Shown in pieces: positions 58,715-64,000 of a stretch of DNA of 64,000 nt (positions are counted from its first letter, which is position 1; every line of letters starts with the position of its first letter). The stretch is from contig JAKOGH010000307.1 of NCBI GenBank assembly GCA_024811115.1, forward strand, positions 1 to 64,000. Direction: 5' to 3'. Source of the DNA: Terana coerulea (lineage: Eukaryota; Basidiomycota; Agaricomycetes; Polyporales; Phanerochaetaceae). Below the pieces are notes generated by a model. The model was not told where the DNA came from. It searched no databases and was given only the letters and a program-made list of their open reading frames with translations. A program made the position numbers and the translations under genes.

Positions 58715-59724
58715 AATGCAACTTGATTTCTTCTACCTTCTCGGACACTTAGCACTTTGGACTCTCTGGCCTTTCCCTCATCTTGACCTCTTGGTCATTT
58801 GGGGACAAAATATGTATTATCTACACTGTACATAGGAGCAATGCTAACTTGGTCATTGGGAACAAGTACTGGCACTAGCCTGCTCGTTTGTGAGGTCTAC
58901 TAGGAGTTGGCCCTCGTCACCCTCTTCATATGTATATTGTTATTTATTCCACGTCTACCTTAATCTGCTTGCTCTGGTTATGCATTGAGCTCGCCTCTGC
59001 GACACCATCCTTTGCAATACCAACATGGGCTCTGAGGGGTCAAGACTGTATATAGGATATGCTAGAGCAGAGCAACCTGAAGCGCTAGGGAACTGTGCGA
59101 ACTGCTCTAGCAAAGAGACTGAACAGAGTACAATGTGAAAACCTCTTCTTGAGGGCGTGAAATGATGATGATCTCTAGTACATAGTATGAGTGCGACTGT
59201 TCCTCCCTCTGCTGACTAAGCCTATTCCAATTCGTCTTACCACCTCAGAAGGCCCCCAGAATATCAGTATAGATGTACGATCAAGCACTGGACATAAATC
59301 GTCGCTACCAAAGGCATAAGCCCCGATCCGCTAAAGGACATAAAGGGCAAAATTTGGCTAAAAGTCTGATCTTGTGCAAGAATATAGACCGTGCCTAGAT
59401 GGGGAAGTCCGATCCAGTGCCGGACATAATTCGGTCATGCAGCAACCAACCTCACGCTAATAAATGGATTGTTATCGACTACAAATTTGGAGCTTACCAA
59501 TACGTGTATCTGTAGGTGGCCTTTTGTAGTTCAATAACAAACTGATAGTATCAATCTGTTACCTTCATGCATCTGCGAACAAGACTGCAACCAGCACGAA
59601 GTGACGCATCGCAGTTTGATCCATTACATATCCATCAGCCCAAGGTTCTCAACATTCAATATTGCTGCCAGTGGGCTGGAACGTTCTGTTTTAGGAGCTT
59701 GTAGCATGCTAAATAGTATGAGAG
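58715..59724. other. gene-free region between element R and gypsy 2
   Basis: No coding, LTR or repeat structure could be recognised in about 1 kb. Confidence 0.4.
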
Positions 59725-60285
59725 TGTCACAAAACTATAATACTCACCTGCTGGGATGACTTGAAAGAAGTGGGAAAGCAGAGGGACTTGAGTAGAGCTA
59801 GTAGAGTAGATATAAATCAATGATGTTGTTAAGTCTGGGGTTTAGCCTACAGGCCAGCCTCCTTATATACATGTGTAGAGGGACCCCAGACATTATCTAA
59901 GACCTCTAATACCATATGCTGACTGATACAGTCAGGTGATGTCTGACTAAGGCTTCAGAGCATACCATTGCTCTAACTCTCTTATCAGATCTAACCTAGC
60001 TATCATGCTAACATCAACACTATCTAGATGTCCTAATCAAGCTACTGTACACTACCAGTCCATGATGTCATACTGACATCATACTGAGGTCATAGTCCAG
60101 AACAGTTCCAGACCAGAGTCCTGGATTCTACGTCCGTATAAGGCATATCCCTGATGTCCATGTGACAAGCATATGGCAAACTGATCTAGCATCTTATAAT
60201 GTTGTGTGACGACTTGGTGACATGTCCCGTGACTTGATGTTACACTTTAAGTGCTGTGAACTAGCGCTGAGGGAAATTTGTAACA
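59725..60285 (-). mobile_element. gypsy 2, 3' LTR
   Basis: A 561-bp LTR, on the minus strand TGTTACAA to TTTTGTGACA. It has the same structure as the solo LTR at 7146-7703, including a TATATAAGGAGG core. It borders the gag-pol remnant on its right, and the 5' LTR lies beyond the window. Confidence 0.88.
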
Positions 60286-60293
60286 CATTCAAT

Positions 60294-61500
60294 TCAAAAC
60301 TTGTCTTTGTCCATGGGCATTGCTAGGACTGGAGCAGAGCAGATGTGATTCTTGAGTTCTTTGAAAGCTTCGGCTTGCTCGGGGTTCCATACAAACTTAG
60401 CGTTGCTGGTGAGGAAAGTGAGCGGCTTTGCGATTTTGCTGAAGTCTTTGATGAATTGTTGGTAGAAGTTGGTAAAGCCGAGGAACGCCTGGGTGTTCCA
60501 TTTACATGTGGGTTTCGGCCATTTTCTGACACCTTCTACTTTGACTGGATCCATCTGGACTTGTCCTTCGGAGATGATCATGCCAAGGTATTCGATCTCA
60601 AGCCATTCAAATTCGCACTTCTCTGCCTTGAAGTATAGTCAGTGTTCTCGCATTACGTCCAGAACTCGTTGCACAATACAGCGATGTTCTTCAGATCCTT
60701 GATATTGATCATGATGTCATTGATATAGACCATCACATGTCCTTCTTGGATCAGATCTTGAAAGATGTTGTTTATCATCGTCTAGAACATAGCTGGCGAA
60801 TTGGTGACACCAAAGAACATGACCGGGAGGTTCAAAAGTCTGCAATTGGTAATGAACGCTGCTTTTTCGTCGCCTTCTTTGATCCAAATATTGTTGTAGC
60901 TCCATCTGATGTCTAACTTTGTAAAGTACTTGGACTCTTTTAGCTTGTCTACTAGTTCCTGGATTAGAGGAAGTAGGTAGCAATTCTGGATAGTTAAATC
61001 ATTAAGCTTTGGTAGTTCTATACTGGTCAAAGCAAATCATCTTTCTTTTTAACAAAGAAGCACGGAGCTACTCATGGTAATTTGGAAGGGCGGATTTGTC
61101 CGGATCACAGGTTCTCTTCTAGAATGTCATCCAGTGCTTTCTATTCATCTAGTGTGTAAGGGTACGATTTTCCTCTGACCAGCATAGTGCCTGGCGTTAG
61201 TTCAACTGCGTGATCCCACAGGCGTCATACTAGCAATACATCGAGGTTTTCTTTAGCAAAGATGTCCTTTGTATTCATGGTAGTGCTCAGGAACGAAGTT
61301 CCTCGAAGGGTTTCTTTGCTTTTTAGCATTTTCCTCAATTGCCAGATCTATAGCTATGTTTGTTTTGGCACGGATATGAGCGCTGCCTGTTGTGACGTAG
61401 CATTGCCAGTATAAAACAAAGATTTGTTCCTCCTCCTCAAAGATGAGCCTCTGGATCATTCCGGGTTTTGTGTTCATCATCTCCAATGCCAATTAGGTAT
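60294..61500 (-). pseudogene. gypsy 2 pol remnant (protease end and RT, truncated)
   Basis: RT pieces at about 61030-60782: LPLIQELVDKLKESKYFTKLDI, WIKEGDEKAAFIT and VMFFGVTNSPAMF. The connection part at 60580-60294 reads FLGFTNFYQQFIKDFSKIAKPLT and ends VLAMPMDKDKF, a stop only about 10 bp before the LTR. RNase H and integrase are absent. Several stops upstream (61040-61260). A clear internal deletion, or an element mutilated by recombination near its 3' end. Confidence 0.8.
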
Positions 61501-64000
61501 TGTATGTAATCACACATAAGTGGACATTTATTAAACTGGAGTGTGTAATCTTTCCAGTTGATTGATGGGTTGTGCAATTCCAACCACTCATAACCAAGGA
61601 AAATAGGGGTATTTCAAGGTTTGTGATAGCAAATGACATTTGTTCCATGTGATCCTAAATTTTAACTCTGAGATCAACACATTTTGTGATTGGGCCTCCG
61701 ACATTGTGACTGCCATTAGCATTATACATTGGAATCAAAACAGGCAATTTGGTTGTTGCTGTGCCATGTTCCTGTACAAAGGTCTAATCAATCAAAGATC
61801 CAGTGCATCCAGAGTCTAAAAGGGCTTTTACTAAAAGGATTCAGATGAGTCCAATGTGGCGACAATTATTGGGACATCAATCTGATTGCCTTTTTGGCCT
61901 TGAATGTATCTCAGATGGCTTTTTAATTCTGAAAGGTATATTGTAGCTTTGTCTCATGACATAAAAGCAATATTTTGGGCACTGGCTAGCGTGGCATCTG
62001 CTTGACGCTTTGCATGCACTCATCCTTCCAAAATCTTAACAGCCGCTTTGGCATTGTACGTAGTCCACTAATGGATCCACACAAGAGTCCATGGGACTTC
62101 TCTCACCCATTTGGGTTTTGGCACAGGTTTTTCTTTCTCAACTATCAGTGCAGACGTGTTTTCTGGTAATAAACAGATAATTAAGCACGGTGTTGAACTG
62201 CCACGCTGCTCAGCAGATGCCCCTTCAGAATAACATTGTGATGACTTGTATAACACTATGGTACAATAATAGTTGAGAAATGATTCTAGGCTCTTCACGT
62301 CTGTGCTTTCGCTTGAGCTGCCTGAAAACTCCTTGAAAGCTTCATGAATGAGGACTCGACTACGCAATGAATGCATTCCTCCATTCCATCAGAGAATGAA
62401 TTAGCTTGGACTGACGATGGCTTGGGCTTATCATTCTTCTTATCAGGAAGATCCGTGGAGACGCCAGCATCTAACAAGGTTGCTTCGGCATTGGACAGTC
62501 GCGCGACAAGTGTCCTTTCTGATAGCAATTAAAACAAAGCCCTTCCTTTCAGGCTCTGTCTAGGTTCATTGGTTGGCCGGCCCGCCATAGGTTATGCTGG
62601 TTCCATCTCGATGATCTTATCAAAGCGCTTGGGTTTATAAGGATGCTGCCAGCACCGACTTTGAGTTTGTGGCTTGGGAGCTGGCTTGTGGGACTGACTG
62701 CTCTCAAGGTTCTTCTGGCGCTGGTAGTGCCTCCTCTGCTTCTCGTCAACGTTCTCTGCGATGCACATGTATGCTGAGTACCATTTTGGAACGTCTTCAT
62801 GACTTTATACTGTGTCGAGGACTTCGCTTCTGAAGTGCTTCGTCGAGATAGTCAATAAGAATTACTGACTGCTCGTCCAGCTGCTCCTGAAGTGCGCTGT
62901 ATCCCGCAAGAAGCGTATATCTCAAGGTGTGTTCCAAACTCTTGGATGCTTATGTTTCCCTGCTTCAGCTCTTTTAGCTTTTGCAAAGCGCCTGAGTGTC
63001 AATTGTGCGAGAACTGCTTGACAAGCCGTTCTTGGAAACTCCCTCAATCTGCACATGCAAAATCAGTGCTCTCGAGATAGGCTTCGGCCCATTCTCTGGC
63101 TGATCCGCCTTGCATGTAGGACAAAACGAAGGTGATTCTAGCGCAATCTGGTTAGAGCTTCTTGTAATAGTTCATGAAGATGTTCAGCTTGATTTGTTTC
63201 CACCAGGCCTTCCAATCCTTCCGGCTGCCATTGAAGGTGTCTGGCTTATTTGCCAGACCGTTACAATTGCGTTCATTATTGTCATCATCATTGTTACAAT
63301 CTCAATTTCCTTAACTGCCTCCTTCGAGACCGCCGCCTCCACCTCTGCTGTTACCTCCAGAGGAGGGTCCTCCGGCCGGCTGGTCTTCCAGTTGCTTGCC
63401 ACTTGTCATCTCATTTCGGGCTCCCGGGCCACGAACTCCACAACGTTGGCATGTTGTGTTCCTGTTAGCTTGTGCGCAGGGTTGTTCTTAACGTTGCCTG
63501 GTTAGGGTTGTGCCTTTTAAGAAATGGAAGTAGATGTGTTTGTTTCCGAAGCAGACTATTATGGTTTGCATCTATACATTTACAGGCTTCGGAGTAATTT
63601 GTCTCTAGACCTGAGTGTGATAGGGTAGCAGTGACCATAGTGTCAGCTGCTTGGGAAAATTCGACGCGCTCAGTGTGATCAGGTAAGGTGTCTCCGTTGT
63701 TGTAGTTTTGTTTTCTTTACTGGGCGACGACTTCTCGTCTTTGGATTCAGGGATAATAGGAGCTAGAGCACACGGTGTTTGAAGGTCGACTGGTAACAGC
63801 TGCGAGATGGATACGGGAGTGGGTGGCTTAATAACGGTGTCATCCGCTTGCACATAGTACAATTGATACTTGCGCTTAGTTTCTAATAATACTGCGCAAG
63901 TTTCACACTTGACCTTTGAACTAGGGTCTTTGTGTATGTACTTTGGATTGTGACACAAATACCACTTGTCGTCGTGGTTTTGATAAATCGATCTCCTGTG
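61501..64000 (-). pseudogene. gypsy 2 gag and protease remnant (runs off window)
   Basis: Includes a CCHC zinc knuckle on the minus strand at about 62535-62480: CFNCYQKGHLSRDC. The region to the right (62550-63960) corresponds to Gag, including a segment rich in Asn/acidic repeats (62890-63460), followed by more Gag-like sequence (63605-63958, with CETCAVLLETKRKY). Many stops. The protease would lie in 61550-62100, where the frame is broken. Confidence 0.7.

Noticed and set aside
1..64000. CRISPR array, prophage or other bacterial defence system
   Set aside because: No spaced short repeats of the right form. Introns, LTR elements and gene families show a fungal nuclear genome.

Overview
The window is nuclear DNA of a filamentous basidiomycete, most likely an agaricomycete of the white-rot type. 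The evidence is short spliceosomal introns (about 50-60 nt, GT..AG, occasional GC..AG), C-terminal MYND zinc-finger genes and F-box/leucine-rich-repeat-like genes in several copies, a Rom2-type Rho GEF, and fungal copia, gypsy and SINE-like repeats. No bacterial, organellar or CRISPR features were seen.

Bases 1-17,190: the 3' end of an amino acid permease, then a local array of MYND zinc-finger genes (copies A, B, C, D on the + strand) in different stages of decay, with an MSS51-like MYND gene on the - strand between C and D. Copy A is split by a 2.0-kb terminal-inverted-repeat (TIR) element, and copy B by a solo LTR. A stray duplicate of the permease 3' end lies behind copy A.

Bases 17,500-33,000: a conserved housekeeping block. 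It holds a Rom2-like Rho GEF (-) with two successive DH domains, a METTL2/Trm140-type tRNA m3C methyltransferase (+), two F-box-like genes (+) and the bifunctional purine enzyme Ade16/17 (-). ROM2-like and TRM140-like are divergent and share about 300 bp of upstream DNA.

Bases 33,500-64,000: almost entirely mobile DNA. A truncated MYND gene is followed by a decayed Ty1/copia body (-) bounded by LTRs in inverted orientation. Two inverted copies of a TIR element follow (40,995-43,486 and 55,379-58,714); each contains a hairpin, GC-rich tandem repeats and a tRNA-like module. Between them lies a 10.25-kb gypsy element (44,284-54,537, 5-bp target duplication) that itself carries two oppositely oriented tRNA-derived SINEs with poly(A) tails. 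The window ends in a second gypsy element (-) whose reverse transcriptase runs directly into its 3' LTR.

The most interesting items are the TIR family (ends CATCTGGAAAAA, 2-bp target duplications at three sites), the SINE family, the inverted-LTR copia copy, the tandem-DH Rho GEF, and a recurring pattern of single-base indels in otherwise intact conserved genes. The indels suggest either assembly errors or an unusual burst of frameshifts. All domain calls come from reading the sequence by eye; no database search was possible.
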